Shown here one piece after another: positions 15,682 through 24,074 of a stretch of 49,812 nucleotides of DNA. Made by a program: the position numbers and the translations under genes. Below the pieces are notes generated by a model that saw only the letters and a list, made by a program, of their open reading frames with translations, was not told the DNA's origin and made no database searches. Each line of letters opens with the position of its first letter. Positions within the stretch are counted from its first letter, which is position 1. This DNA is from an uncultured Salinimicrobium sp. (lineage in GTDB: Bacteria; Bacteroidota; Bacteroidia; Flavobacteriales; Flavobacteriaceae): positions 1 through 49,812 of the forward strand of contig CAMPJY010000002.1 of assembly GCA_946887025.1 (NCBI GenBank), given 5' to 3'.

Positions 15682-17136
15682 TTATTTTGGAATACACACC
15701 TTAAAGATAGTGCCTTTATTTAACTTTGACTTGAGGGTCACGGAGCCGTGATGGTTCTCCACGATGTTCTTCACCATGGCCAGCCCGAGTCCCATTCCGC
15801 TGGACTTGGTGGTGAACTTGGGCTCAAAGATCTTTTCTTTATTTTCTTCGGAAATCCCCATTCCGTTGTCCGAGATACAGATACACACATGGTTCTCTTC
15901 CTCGGTCACCGCCACCAGGATAGCCGGGTTCTCCACATCTTCCACGGCATGGACTGCATTTTTCACCAGATTGGTCACCACGCGGATCAGCTGCGTACGG
16001 TCGAACTTAGCTTCAATTTCTTCCTTGTCTGAAGTGAATACGATATAGTCCTCGTTAAAGATATCCAGGGCCAGCTTCACAATCTTCGGAACATTCAGGC
16101 ACTCATTCTGCTGGGCAGGCATTTTGGCAAAGGTGGAAAAAGCGGATGCAATGGAACTCATGATGTCGATCTGGTTGATCAGGGTTGCTGAATATTCCTC
16201 CAGCTTCTTATGGATATCAGGATCCTCGGGATCGAATTTACGCTGAAAGTTCTGCACCGTCAGCCGCATGGGGGTCAGCGGATTCTTGATCTCATGGGCC
16301 ACCTGTTTCGCCATTTCCCTCCAGGCCTGCTCGCGTTCGCTGGAAGCCAGTTTCTGCGCACTCTCCTCCAGCTCATCGATCATACTGTTATAGGCATGCA
16401 CCAGCGTATAAATTTCCACGCTGGCATCGCCAATGTCGATCTTCTGGTTCCTCTTATCCAGGCGGGTCTGGTTGATCTTGTCAGAAACCGTTTTCAAGGA
16501 TTTGGTGATATAGGTGGATAGGAAATACGCCATGGCGATAGCGATCAGCAACATGAAAAGGTACACCTCTGTAAGGCGGAACAGGAAATTGTTGAGGTCG
16601 CGCTGGTAATACACATCATCCTCAATATAGGGCAGGTTCAGGATGGCCAGCGGCATGAATTTGTTGTCGGTAATATAAGTGTAAGAGGACTGGAATTTCT
16701 TCCCATTCTTTCTGGTATGCCGCACCACCCTTTTGCTGGAGGAGGAATTCAGCTTGTCGAGGATTACCCTGTCGAGGAAAATATCGGAGGTATCCCTGAA
16801 AAAGGACTGGTTGGATCGGAGTATCAGTCGTCCGTCAAGGCTGTAGATATTGATGGGCATATTGTGAACCTGCGAGATCTCGTGGATCTTCTGGCGCTCG
16901 ATCAGGATGAGGGGGATGTTTTCGGCGTTCACTTCGTAGGTGGTGCTTTCTATCACAAAACGGATATTTTCCCTGATGGCCTCCTCCTTTCGCTCCAGCC
17001 GTTCCCGATGGTAATCCTTCGCCTCCTCCTTGTACTGGATGATGGTAATCCCCGCTATCAGGATCGAGGCCAGCAGCACCAGCAGGATCATGGAGAAGAA
17101 GATTCGCGTTCGCAGGGAAAATTTTAAAAGCTTCAT
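15682..17136 (-). CDS. Membrane sensor histidine kinase (HAMP, HisKA, HATPase)
   Basis: Autophosphorylating sensor of a two-component system. The 484-residue protein has membrane segment 1 (about 9-31), a periplasmic sensor region (about 32-185), membrane segment 2 (about 190-212), a HAMP linker (about 213-262), the phospho-acceptor HEIKNPLTPM (H281), and an ATPase domain with N-box NLVKNAVHAV, G1 SDNGMGI and G2 SSGMGLGLAMVKNI. The H-box with NPLTP resembles NtrY-type kinases. No response regulator is adjacent, so it is an orphan. It lies between hemJ (43 bp upstream) and the crotonase (6 bp downstream) in the leftward run that begins at the araC-type gene; whether it shares their transcript is unknown. 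Confidence 0.93.
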   Translation of the reverse strand: MKLLKFSLRTRIFFSMILLVLLASILIAGITIIQYKEEAKDYHRERLERKEEAIRENIRFVIESTTYEVNAENIPLILIERQKIHEISQVHNMPINIYSLDGRLILRSNQSFFRDTSDIFLDRVILDKLNSSSSKRVVRHTRKNGKKFQSSYTYITDNKFMPLAILNLPYIEDDVYYQRDLNNFLFRLTEVYLFMLLIAIAMAYFLSTYITKSLKTVSDKINQTRLDKRNQKIDIGDASVEIYTLVHAYNSMIDELEESAQKLASSEREQAWREMAKQVAHEIKNPLTPMRLTVQNFQRKFDPEDPDIHKKLEEYSATLINQIDIMSSIASAFSTFAKMPAQQNECLNVPKIVKLALDIFNEDYIVFTSDKEEIEAKFDRTQLIRVVTNLVKNAVHAVEDVENPAILVAVTEEENHVCICISDNGMGISEENKEKIFEPKFTTKSSGMGLGLAMVKNIVENHHGSVTLKSKLNKGTIFKVCIPK

Positions 17137-17179
17137 GGTAATTAATTGCTGCGGTTAATTTATCAATTATTAAACCATT

Positions 17180-17731
17180 CTAGCGGTCGCGGTTCCGTGT
17201 TCGCAGAGTTTTATAAAGTTTCACCCCCAGCATCAGCACAATGGCTAGCAGGAAGAGCCCGATTACGCCATAAATCCAGTTCACCGCGCTTTTCAGGATC
17301 ACCAGAAACACCACGGCAAAAAGGATAAGGGTCGAGCCTTCATTCCAGAGGCGCATCTGGGTGGAGGTCCATGTTTTCATTTCCTTCTGAAGTTTCTTGA
17401 ATAACTGGTGACATTTAAGGTGGTACAGGATGAGCAGAAATACAAAACCCAATTTCACGTGCATCCAGGGCTGCTGCAGCCATGCGGGCATAAGGATGAT
17501 CAGCAGGACTCCGAAAAAGATAGCAAGTATCGCCGAGGGCCAGGTGATGATGAACCACAGCCGTCGGGTCATCAGTTTCAGTTGGTCTGTGAGGATCTGC
17601 CGCTCAGACTCGGGTTTTTCCGCAGCTTCAATCTGATAAATGAACAGTCGTGGAATGTAAAATAGACCCGCAAACCAGGTGATGACGAAAATAAGGTGCA
17701 GGGATTTCAGGTAAGGGTAGAGTTCCAGCAT
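17180..17731 (-). CDS. hemJ: Protoporphyrinogen IX oxidase HemJ
   Basis: HemJ (formerly UPF0093/CopD-like) oxidises protoporphyrinogen IX to protoporphyrin IX in the inner membrane, the step before iron insertion. With the ATG at 17731 it has 183 residues and four to five membrane helices. The N-terminal SLHLIFVITWFAGLFYIPRL segment contains the conserved His (H12), and WMHVKLGF contains the conserved Lys (K93); both are known to be essential in characterised HemJ. An ATG ten codons further upstream is in frame, but the later start gives the family N-terminus. It lies downstream of hemH on the same strand, matching its pathway position, but 185 bp separate them. Confidence 0.92.
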   Translation of the reverse strand: MLELYPYLKSLHLIFVITWFAGLFYIPRLFIYQIEAAEKPESERQILTDQLKLMTRRLWFIITWPSAILAIFFGVLLIILMPAWLQQPWMHVKLGFVFLLILYHLKCHQLFKKLQKEMKTWTSTQMRLWNEGSTLILFAVVFLVILKSAVNWIYGVIGLFLLAIVLMLGVKLYKTLRTRNRDR

Positions 17732-17797
17732 GTACGGTTTTTTATGCCCCGGGGGCACCAAGTCTTTAACAAAGATAGGAATATTGGTGGGAAAATA

Positions 17798-17815
17798 GTC
17801 CGAAGACCGAAGTCA
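17798..17815. repeat. AGTCCGAAG repeat copy in hemJ-hemH spacer
   Basis: AGTCCGAAGACCGAAGTC shares the AGTCCGAAG word with the copies at 1-14 and 34564-34594. The rest of the 185-bp spacer shows no gene or clear promoter. Confidence 0.5.
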
Positions 17816-17916
17816 GGAGAAGGAAATGCTCCCTTCGTGCTAACTGCGCCCTGATAGTACTGGAGCTGATAAAGATTTTGGTGGGATATGATTTCGGGTT
17901 GCGCCCTCAACGGAAA

Positions 17917-18945
17917 TTAATTCGTCCTGTGCAGTGCCCACTCATCCACCCATCGGGCGAGCATCCTTACCCAGTCTTCCCGATCGTTAAGACAGGGGAC
18001 CACACTAAAATCTTCGCCACCAACCTCGTGAAAGATCTCTTTCCCCTCCATCCCAATCTCTTCCAGGGTTTCCAGGCAATCAGACACAAAGGCGGGGGTT
18101 ACCACAGCAAGTTTTTTTGTGCCATTCAGGCCAAAGCGCTCGATGGTGCGATCGGTATAAGGCTTCAGCCATGGATCCCAGCCCAGTCTCGACTGAAAGG
18201 ACACAGAGTAGCTGCCCTCCTTCATTTCAAGATATTCAGCCACCAGTCTGGTGGTTTCGTAACACTGGTGCCGGTAACAGAATTGATGCGCGGCGGAAGG
18301 GGTCTGACAGCAGCTGCCATCTATCCTGCAATGGGATTTGGTGATATCGCTTTTGCGGATATGCCGCTCGGGCACCCCGTGGTAGGAAAACAGCAGATGC
18401 TCGATCTCCTTGCCCTGCAGGCTTTCCTGAATGCTGTTCCCAAGCACCCGGATATAATCCGGATGATTGTAGAAGGCCGGCACGGAAGTGAACTGCATAT
18501 CAGGGAAATATTTTCTCCGCAGCTCCTCCGCCAGCACCAAAATGGTCTCGGTGGTGGCCATAGCGAACTGAGGATACAGCGGAAATATCAGCACCTCCTT
18601 CACCCCCTGCTCGTGCAGCTCCTGCAGCCCCTGATGTATGCTGGGGGTCTGGTATCTCATGGCGAGGGAGATGGGCACCGAGGTAAGCTCATCCACTTTC
18701 TTCTGCAGCCTTTCAGAAAGCACGATCAGGGGGGAGCCTTCCTCCCACCAGATACGTTTGTAGGCTTCGGCTGATTTCTTGGGCCGGGTGTTCAGGATGA
18801 TTCCTCTCACGATAAAGCTTCGCAGCAGGAAGGGAACATCGATGACCCGAGGGTCCATCAGAAACTCGTCGAGATACTTTTTTACATCCTTGGGATCGGT
18901 ACTGTCGGGGGATCCTAAATTTACCAGGAGGACTCCTTTACTCAT
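17917..18945 (-). CDS. hemH: Ferrochelatase with cysteine-rich insertion
   Basis: Inserts ferrous iron into protoporphyrin IX to form protoheme, the last step of the pathway. The 342-residue protein has GVLLVNLGSPDS at the N-terminus, PLYPQFA, the catalytic histidine in FSYHGVPERH (H189), and SFQSRLGWDPWLKPYTD with VVTPAFVSDCLETLEE near the C-terminus. Between H189 and the Q/CYETT helix is an insertion with five cysteines (C206, C212, C213, C223, C228). Some bacterial ferrochelatases bind a [2Fe-2S] cluster through internal cysteines, and this could be such a site. It starts 49 bp after the araC-type gene and is probably cotranscribed with it. Confidence 0.95.
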   Translation of the reverse strand: MSKGVLLVNLGSPDSTDPKDVKKYLDEFLMDPRVIDVPFLLRSFIVRGIILNTRPKKSAEAYKRIWWEEGSPLIVLSERLQKKVDELTSVPISLAMRYQTPSIHQGLQELHEQGVKEVLIFPLYPQFAMATTETILVLAEELRRKYFPDMQFTSVPAFYNHPDYIRVLGNSIQESLQGKEIEHLLFSYHGVPERHIRKSDITKSHCRIDGSCCQTPSAAHQFCYRHQCYETTRLVAEYLEMKEGSYSVSFQSRLGWDPWLKPYTDRTIERFGLNGTKKLAVVTPAFVSDCLETLEEIGMEGKEIFHEVGGEDFSVVPCLNDREDWVRMLARWVDEWALHRTN

Positions 18946-18994
18946 TTGCTTTGTTTTCTTGTGAATTGTTCCCTGGGCGAGGCAGGTTTTCTCC

Positions 18995-19888
18995 TTAATT
19001 CGGCTCTGCTGCCAGGGACATCAAATATTTTTTAGGGGTGGTGCCAAATTTCTTCTTGAAAGCCGCTATAAAATGGCTGGAGGTGCTGTAGCCGAGCTTC
19101 AGGCCCACCTCGTTGACATTATAGTCTCCGGAATTCAGCAGTTTCCTCGCCGATTCCATCTTATAATCAAAAAGGAAGCTGTATACAGAATCTCCGTACA
19201 CCTGCTTAAAACCTTCCTTTAGTTTTTTCAGGCTCAGCCCGATATCCTCCGACAGCTCCTGCAGCGATGGCGGTTCAGACATATTGGCAATTACTATATC
19301 TTTGGCTTTCCGAATCTTCAGCACGTTCTCCTCATCGTTCAGGAAAGGACAGTTTTCGGCGTTGGCATCCTCGGTCCGGTTGAAGTACAGGCTCAGCAGC
19401 TCGTAGGCCTTGGCTTTATAATACAGGTTCCGGATTGTGGGCACTATATTGAAATTTGCCAGTTGATTCAGCACGATCACCATGGAAGGCGACATCTGGT
19501 TTTCCTTGTAATACTGCTTATCCTTGTTCTCGATGTTCAGGAATGAAATATATTCTGCCTCTTCCGAGAAAAGCGCATGGAATTTACTGATGGAGATGAC
19601 CACGGAAATCAGCCATGATTTAGGCTTCAGCTCCAGGTCAATGGGCAGCTCGCGTTTGGGGTTGTACAGTAGCAGGGAAAACTCCTCGCTGAGGGGCATT
19701 CGATAGCTGCCATTGTTGAAGAGGAAGGTGCCGTCGCCTTTGCCACAGAAGTGGAACTGGATATAGCTTCGGGACAGGTTCCTGAAAACCTTCAGGGTCT
19801 CCGCACCTTCATTCTGGAATTTGTAGACAAAAATTCCATCCTCCAGTTTGGTCTCTTCAAAAAGCCTTTCAGCGTTATTTTTTTCCAT
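18995..19888 (-). CDS. AraC-family transcriptional regulator beside the heme genes
   Basis: 297 residues from the ATG at 19888. An N-terminal ligand or dimerisation domain of unknown specificity (about 1-185) is followed by a C-terminal AraC DNA-binding domain (about 195-290) with two helix-turn-helix units: SLQELSEDIGLSLKKLKEGFK and NVNEVGLKLGYSTSSHFIAAFKKKFGTTPKKYL. A longer reading from TTG at 19936 would translate through a palindrome and is less likely. The gene diverges from hemA and precedes hemH and hemJ. Control of heme synthesis on both sides is therefore a reasonable inference, but effector and targets are not visible. Confidence 0.9.
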   Translation of the reverse strand: MEKNNAERLFEETKLEDGIFVYKFQNEGAETLKVFRNLSRSYIQFHFCGKGDGTFLFNNGSYRMPLSEEFSLLLYNPKRELPIDLELKPKSWLISVVISISKFHALFSEEAEYISFLNIENKDKQYYKENQMSPSMVIVLNQLANFNIVPTIRNLYYKAKAYELLSLYFNRTEDANAENCPFLNDEENVLKIRKAKDIVIANMSEPPSLQELSEDIGLSLKKLKEGFKQVYGDSVYSFLFDYKMESARKLLNSGDYNVNEVGLKLGYSTSSHFIAAFKKKFGTTPKKYLMSLAAEPN

Positions 19889-19916
19889 AGCCAAGCCGTT
19901 TTCAGGAGCAGCTTTA

Positions 19917-19933
19917 TTTAGAACGGTTCTAAA
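19917..19933. promoter_or_regulatory. Perfect 17-bp palindrome before the araC-type gene (candidate operator)
   Basis: TTTAGAAC-G-GTTCTAAA has 8-bp perfect arms. It lies between the predicted minus-strand -7 element (19965-19972) and the ATG at 19888, the position of a repressor site. It could be bound by the neighbouring regulator or by a metal- or heme-responsive factor; the class cannot be decided from sequence. Confidence 0.55.
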
Positions 19934-19964
19934 CAATTACCTGTTAAACCTTTGCCCCTGCTGG

Positions 19965-19972
19965 CAAAATTA
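19965..19972 (-). promoter_or_regulatory. Candidate -7 element for araC-hemH transcript
   Basis: Reads TAATTTTG on the minus strand, an exact match to TAnnTTTG, about 77 bp before the ATG at 19888. No TTG is found 17-23 bp upstream. Confidence 0.45.
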
Positions 19973-20043
19973 AAGGAAAAAACTGATAAATGTCATCTTT
20001 GGACCTAAAAACCCGTGCAGCGTTAAAAATAGTCCCTCCTGCG

Positions 20044-20075
20044 TTGTTTTTTGATAAAGCTTCGTTTTAATTTTG
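20044..20075 (+). promoter_or_regulatory. Promoter of the hemACDEFB operon (TTG-N21-TAATTTTG)
   Basis: TTG at 20044-20046 and TAATTTTG at 20068-20075 are 21 bp apart, within the phylum's 17-23 bp range. The element ends 23 bp before the hemA ATG. Confidence 0.75.
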
Positions 20076-20098
20076 CGTCACAATTCCAAATCAGGTAA

Positions 20099-21358
20099 AT
20101 GGAAGATTACAACATTTCTACAGGCCGGCATTTTTACACGGTTGGTCTGAGTTATAAAAAGGCCGACGCCGAGATAAGGGGGCATTTCAGTTTAGGGGAA
20201 GAAGCAAAGCTGAATCTGCTGCGCCAGGCAAAGGCTGAAGGTATCGACGGCATCCTTGTTACCTCTACCTGTAACCGGACAGAGATCTATGGATTTGCCC
20301 AGCACCCATTTCAGCTGATCAAACTTCTGTGTGAACACACACATGGCACCATCGAGGAATTCGAGAAGGTGGCCTATGTCTATAAAAACCGCGAAGCCAT
20401 TTCCCATATGTTTAAGGTGGGAACCGGGCTCGACAGCCAGATTCTTGGGGATTTTGAGATCATCAGCCAGATAAAATCTGCTTTTCTACAGTCCCGGGAA
20501 ATGGAGGTTGCCAATCCTTTCATGGAGCGGCTGGTGAACGCCGTGATTCAGGCGAGCAAGCGCATCAAGAACGAGACGCAAATCTCTTCGGGAGCGACTT
20601 CCGTCAGTTTTGCTTCTGTTCAGTATATCCTGAAGAATGTGGAGAATGTTTCTGAAAAGAACATCCTGCTCTTCGGAACAGGGAAAATTGGAAGGAACAC
20701 CTGCGAAAACCTGGTGAAACACACCGGGAACAACAAAATCACCCTGATTAACAGGACGAAGGACAAGGCCGTAAAAGTAGCCGGGAAATTTGACCTGAAC
20801 GTGAAGGATTACGCAGACCTGCAGGCCGAGATCCGCAAGGCAGACATCCTTATTGTTGCCACCGGGGCTCAGAATCCGACCATCACCAAGGAACTTATAT
20901 ACAACAAAAAAGAATTGCTGATCCTGGACCTTTCCATTCCGAAGAACGTTTCGGGGAATGTACAGGAACTCGACAACGTCAGCCTGATCCATCTGGACCA
21001 GCTGGCAAAGATGACGGACGAGACCCTGGAGCGCAGAAAGGAATTCGTGCCCCAGGCGGAAGCCATCAACAGGGAATGTGAGGCGGAATTCAATTCTTGG
21101 CTGGAAACCCGAAAGTTTGCTCCTACCATCAAGGCGCTGAAGAAGAAACTCAAGGCGATGAAGGATGAGGAAATCGATTTCCAGCGCAGGAAGATCAGCG
21201 ATTTCAACGATGAGCAGGCCAAGGTTGTTGGGGACAGGATCATTCAGAAGATCATGAAGCACTTCGCCAACCACCTGAGGAGCGATTCCAATACCACCGA
21301 CGAAAGCATTGAGCTGATCCAGAAGGTATTCCAGCTGCAAGAAACTCCTGTGAAATGA
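20099..21358 (+). CDS. hemA: Glutamyl-tRNA reductase
   Basis: Reduces glutamyl-tRNA(Glu) to glutamate-1-semialdehyde with NADPH, the first committed step of C5-type tetrapyrrole synthesis. The 419-residue protein has the catalytic cysteine in LVTSTCNRTEIYG (C58), QILGDFEI and the GATSVSFASVQYI segment. The NADPH-binding LFGTGKIGRNTCENL follows, with a C-terminal helical dimerisation domain (about 315-419). Length is normal. It is the first gene of the rightward heme operon and shares a 4-bp overlap with hemC. The companion hemL is not in this window and must lie elsewhere. Confidence 0.97.
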   Translation: MEDYNISTGRHFYTVGLSYKKADAEIRGHFSLGEEAKLNLLRQAKAEGIDGILVTSTCNRTEIYGFAQHPFQLIKLLCEHTHGTIEEFEKVAYVYKNREAISHMFKVGTGLDSQILGDFEIISQIKSAFLQSREMEVANPFMERLVNAVIQASKRIKNETQISSGATSVSFASVQYILKNVENVSEKNILLFGTGKIGRNTCENLVKHTGNNKITLINRTKDKAVKVAGKFDLNVKDYADLQAEIRKADILIVATGAQNPTITKELIYNKKELLILDLSIPKNVSGNVQELDNVSLIHLDQLAKMTDETLERRKEFVPQAEAINRECEAEFNSWLETRKFAPTIKALKKKLKAMKDEEIDFQRRKISDFNDEQAKVVGDRIIQKIMKHFANHLRSDSNTTDESIELIQKVFQLQETPVK

Positions 21359-22272
21359 CGAAAACCATCCGCATCGGGACCCGGGACAGTGAACTTGCCC
21401 TCTGGCAGGCGAATACTGTAAAGAACGCGCTGGAGGCCCTGGGCCATCAGACCGAGCTGGTACCGGTGAAATCGGAGGGGGATCTGGTACTTGACAAGCC
21501 CCTTTACGAGTTTGGCATCACGGGTATTTTCACCAAAACCCTGGACGTCGCCATGCTAACCGATAAAATAGATGTTGCAGTGCACTCCATGAAGGATGTC
21601 CCCACTGCCCTCCCCCACGGAATTGTGGAGGCTGCGGTGCTGAAACGCGCGCACACCCAGGATATACTTATCCACAAAGGCCTGGATTTCCTTGATGATG
21701 CCGGGACCATTGCCACGGGGAGTCTCCGCAGAAAGGCCCAGTGGCTTCACAGACATCCCAATCATCAGGTGGTGGACCTGCGGGGGAATGTGAATACCCG
21801 CCTGAAAAAACTGCAGGACAACGACTGGAACGGCGCCATCTTTGCGGCTGCCGGCCTGGAACGAATAAATCTGAAGCCGGAATCCTATATAGACCTGGAC
21901 TGGATGGTCCCCGCCCCTGCGCAGGGAGCCATGCTGGTGGTCGCTAAAGAAGATGACAGCTTCTGCAGGGAAGCTCTTGCAGCCCTGAACCACAGGGAAT
22001 CTGAGATCTGCGTTCATATTGAGCGACAGTTTCTGCGGACCCTGGAAGGCGGCTGTACCGCACCCATCGGAGCACTGGCCACCATAGAGGAAGATCAGAT
22101 ACGTTTTATAGGAGTGCTTTTCAGTGTGGATGGCAGACAGAAATTTGAGGTAGAGAAAGTAGTTCCCATTTCAGAAAGTCAGCAGCTGGGAAACAGTTGT
22201 GCGGAAGAGATCCTCGGAAACGGAGGCGCTGACCTGATGCGCCTGATAAAAGCTACCACAGGAAAGGGATGA
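21355..22272 (+). CDS. hemC: Porphobilinogen deaminase (hydroxymethylbilane synthase)
   Basis: Condenses four porphobilinogen molecules into the linear tetrapyrrole hydroxymethylbilane. The 305-residue protein starts with IRIGTRDSELALWQA and contains SMKDVPTALP, the GSLRRKAQ and DLRGNVNTRL substrate-binding arginines and PAPAQGAM. C234 in LEGGCTAPIGA is the cysteine that holds the dipyrromethane cofactor. Length fits the family. It overlaps hemA and hemD by 4 bp each (ATGA), indicating translational coupling. Confidence 0.97.
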   Translation: MTKTIRIGTRDSELALWQANTVKNALEALGHQTELVPVKSEGDLVLDKPLYEFGITGIFTKTLDVAMLTDKIDVAVHSMKDVPTALPHGIVEAAVLKRAHTQDILIHKGLDFLDDAGTIATGSLRRKAQWLHRHPNHQVVDLRGNVNTRLKKLQDNDWNGAIFAAAGLERINLKPESYIDLDWMVPAPAQGAMLVVAKEDDSFCREALAALNHRESEICVHIERQFLRTLEGGCTAPIGALATIEEDQIRFIGVLFSVDGRQKFEVEKVVPISESQQLGNSCAEEILGNGGADLMRLIKATTGKG

Positions 22273-22928
22273 AAGCCAGCCTGCTGTCGACCAGGAAACT
22301 GACCCGGGGTCAGAGGGAGCTGTTGCTCAATGCAGGGATTGGCCTGGTAGAGAAGGATTTCATTTCCATAGTCCCCCTGGAATTTTCAACAGAAGAGCTC
22401 CCCAGAAACCTCATCTTCACCAGCCAGAATACGGTCCATATCTTTGATAGACACTTTTCCGAGAAAAAACCATTGGACAGGAATATCTTCTGCGTGGGGG
22501 ATAAAACTGCTGCCCTTCTTTCAGAAAAAGGATATCATGTTCAGGAATCCGCAAATTATGGTGCCGAACTCGCAGGGATAATCGTGGAAGACTACAAGGA
22601 GGAGGAATTCCTCTTCTTCTGTGGAAAAAAAAGGAACGATGACCTTCCCGAATTCCTGGCCTCACAGCAGGTGAATTTCAGGGAAAAACATATATACGAC
22701 ACGCTTTTCACCCCCTCAAAAATAGGTCGTATCTTTGAGGGAGTGCTGTTTTTCAGCCCCAGTGGTGTTAAAAGTTACTGTTCAGAAAACGAGCTTTCAG
22801 AGAGCATCGCCTTCTGTATAGGCACGACCACCGCGGCCGAAGCAGAAAAACACCATGGCAGGATTGTACTTGCCAAAAAACCGACCATAGAAAACCTAAT
22901 TGTGCAGGTGATCCGGCATTTTTCCTGA
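22269..22928 (+). CDS. hemD: Uroporphyrinogen-III synthase
   Basis: Closes hydroxymethylbilane to uroporphyrinogen III while inverting ring D. The 219-residue sequence is poorly conserved, as usual for HemD, but shows LLSTRKLTRGQ at the start, LIFTSQNTVHIF, FCVGDKTAALL, a VLFFSPSGVKSY motif and FCIGTTTAAEA near the end, the two-lobe pattern of the family. Position between hemC and hemE and the 4-bp overlap with hemC support the call. Confidence 0.93.
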   Translation: MKASLLSTRKLTRGQRELLLNAGIGLVEKDFISIVPLEFSTEELPRNLIFTSQNTVHIFDRHFSEKKPLDRNIFCVGDKTAALLSEKGYHVQESANYGAELAGIIVEDYKEEEFLFFCGKKRNDDLPEFLASQQVNFREKHIYDTLFTPSKIGRIFEGVLFFSPSGVKSYCSENELSESIAFCIGTTTAAEAEKHHGRIVLAKKPTIENLIVQVIRHFS

Positions 22929-22982
22929 TCCCGGAGCTGCAGCTAAACTGTCGGAGCTTATCCGAACGAAAAACAGATACAA

Positions 22983-24008
22983 ATGATCAAAAACGATTTA
23001 TTTCTGAAGGCTTTAAGGGGAGAGAGCGTAGAGCGCCCTCCCGTATGGATGATGCGACAGGCGGGACGTTACCTGCCCGATTTCATGAAGCTGAAGGATA
23101 AGTATGATTTCTTCACTCGCTGTCGCACCCCGGAGCTGGCAACGGAAATAACCGTGATGCCCATCCACCAGGTGGGTACCGACGCCGCTATCCTGTTCAG
23201 CGACATCCTGGTGGTGCCGCAGGCCATGAATATCGAGGTGCAGATGAAACCTGGACTGGGGCCCTGGCTCCCCAATCCCATCCGTTCCATGAAGGATGTG
23301 CAGCAGGTGATTGTCCCGGATGTTCAGGAAAGCCTGGGCTACGTGATGGAGGCCATAAAAATGACAAAAAAGGAGTTGAATAATGAGGTCCCGCTTATAG
23401 GTTTTGCAGGCTCCCCCTGGACCATCCTGTGTTATGCCGTGCAGGGTCAGGGTTCCAAAAATTTTGATATCGCCAAGGAGTTCTGTTTCACCAATCCGCA
23501 GGCGGCACATACCCTGCTTCAAAAAATAACCGACACCACCATTTCCTATTTAAAAGCCAAGGTGGAAGCCGGGGTGGATGCGGTGCAGTTATTCGACTCC
23601 TGGGGAGGCATGCTTTCCCCGGAGGATTATCAGCAGTTTTCCTGGAAATATATGCAACAGATCATCGATGCCCTGAAGGGGAACACTCCTGTAATCGCCT
23701 TTGGAAAAGGCTGCTGGTTCGCCCTGGATAAAATGTCGAACTCGGGCGCCAAGGCTCTGGGAGTCGACTGGACCTGCTCCCCGCAGATGGCGCGGAAACT
23801 GACGGGAGGGGAAATTACGCTGCAGGGGAATTTTGATCCTGCACGTTTGTTTTCGCCTCCTGCAGAGATCAAAAAGATGGTGCACCAGATGATCAATGAT
23901 TTTGGTAAGGACCGATATATAGTGAATCTGGGGCATGGCATCCTGCCAAACATCCCTGTGGAAAATGCGATTGCCTTTGTGGAGGCGGTGAAGGAATATA
24001 AGGTATAG
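22983..24008 (+). CDS. hemE: Uroporphyrinogen decarboxylase
   Basis: Removes the four acetate carboxyls of uroporphyrinogen III to give coproporphyrinogen III in the cytoplasm. The 341-residue protein carries [16 protein letters not shown], the signature with the substrate-anchoring arginine, followed by [13 protein letters not shown] with the key aspartate, [11 protein letters not shown], and [26 protein letters not shown] is at the C-terminus. It is separated from hemD by 54 bp and is followed directly by a perfect hairpin repeat, which may lower or stabilise downstream mRNA. Confidence 0.97.
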   Translation: MIKNDLFLKALRGESVERPPVWMMRQAGRYLPDFMKLKDKYDFFTRCRTPELATEITVMPIHQVGTDAAILFSDILVVPQAMNIEVQMKPGLGPWLPNPIRSMKDVQQVIVPDVQESLGYVMEAIKMTKKELNNEVPLIGFAGSPWTILCYAVQGQGSKNFDIAKEFCFTNPQAAHTLLQKITDTTISYLKAKVEAGVDAVQLFDSWGGMLSPEDYQQFSWKYMQQIIDALKGNTPVIAFGKGCWFALDKMSNSGAKALGVDWTCSPQMARKLTGGEITLQGNFDPARLFSPPAEIKKMVHQMINDFGKDRYIVNLGHGILPNIPVENAIAFVEAVKEYKV

Positions 24009-24015
24009 CCATTGA

Positions 24016-24043
24016 GTAGAGACGCGATTCATCGCGTCTCTAC
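24016..24043. repeat. Perfect hairpin repeat between hemE and hemF
   Basis: GTAGAGACGCGAT and ATCGCGTCTCTAC are perfect 13-bp arms with a TC loop, 7 bp after the hemE stop. No T-tract follows, so it is not a standard terminator and more likely a dispersed element that could act as an RNA-processing or partial-attenuation hairpin. Related copies lie at 13705-13730, 24974-25002 and 44409-44420. Confidence 0.85.
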
Positions 24044-24074
24044 CGCCAAAATGGGGCAAATATTACTATAGACA

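Noticed and set aside
17878..18774. 298-codon plus-strand ORF opposite hemH
   Set aside because: Antisense shadow of a well-conserved ferrochelatase, with a histidine- and glycine-rich composition typical of such shadows.
20486..21340. 284-codon minus-strand ORF opposite hemA
   Set aside because: Shadow of the glutamyl-tRNA reductase frame; no motif or promoter.
24016..24043. Perfect hairpin after hemE as a Rho-independent terminator
   Set aside because: No T-tract follows on either strand, and hemF and hemB continue the same pathway downstream.
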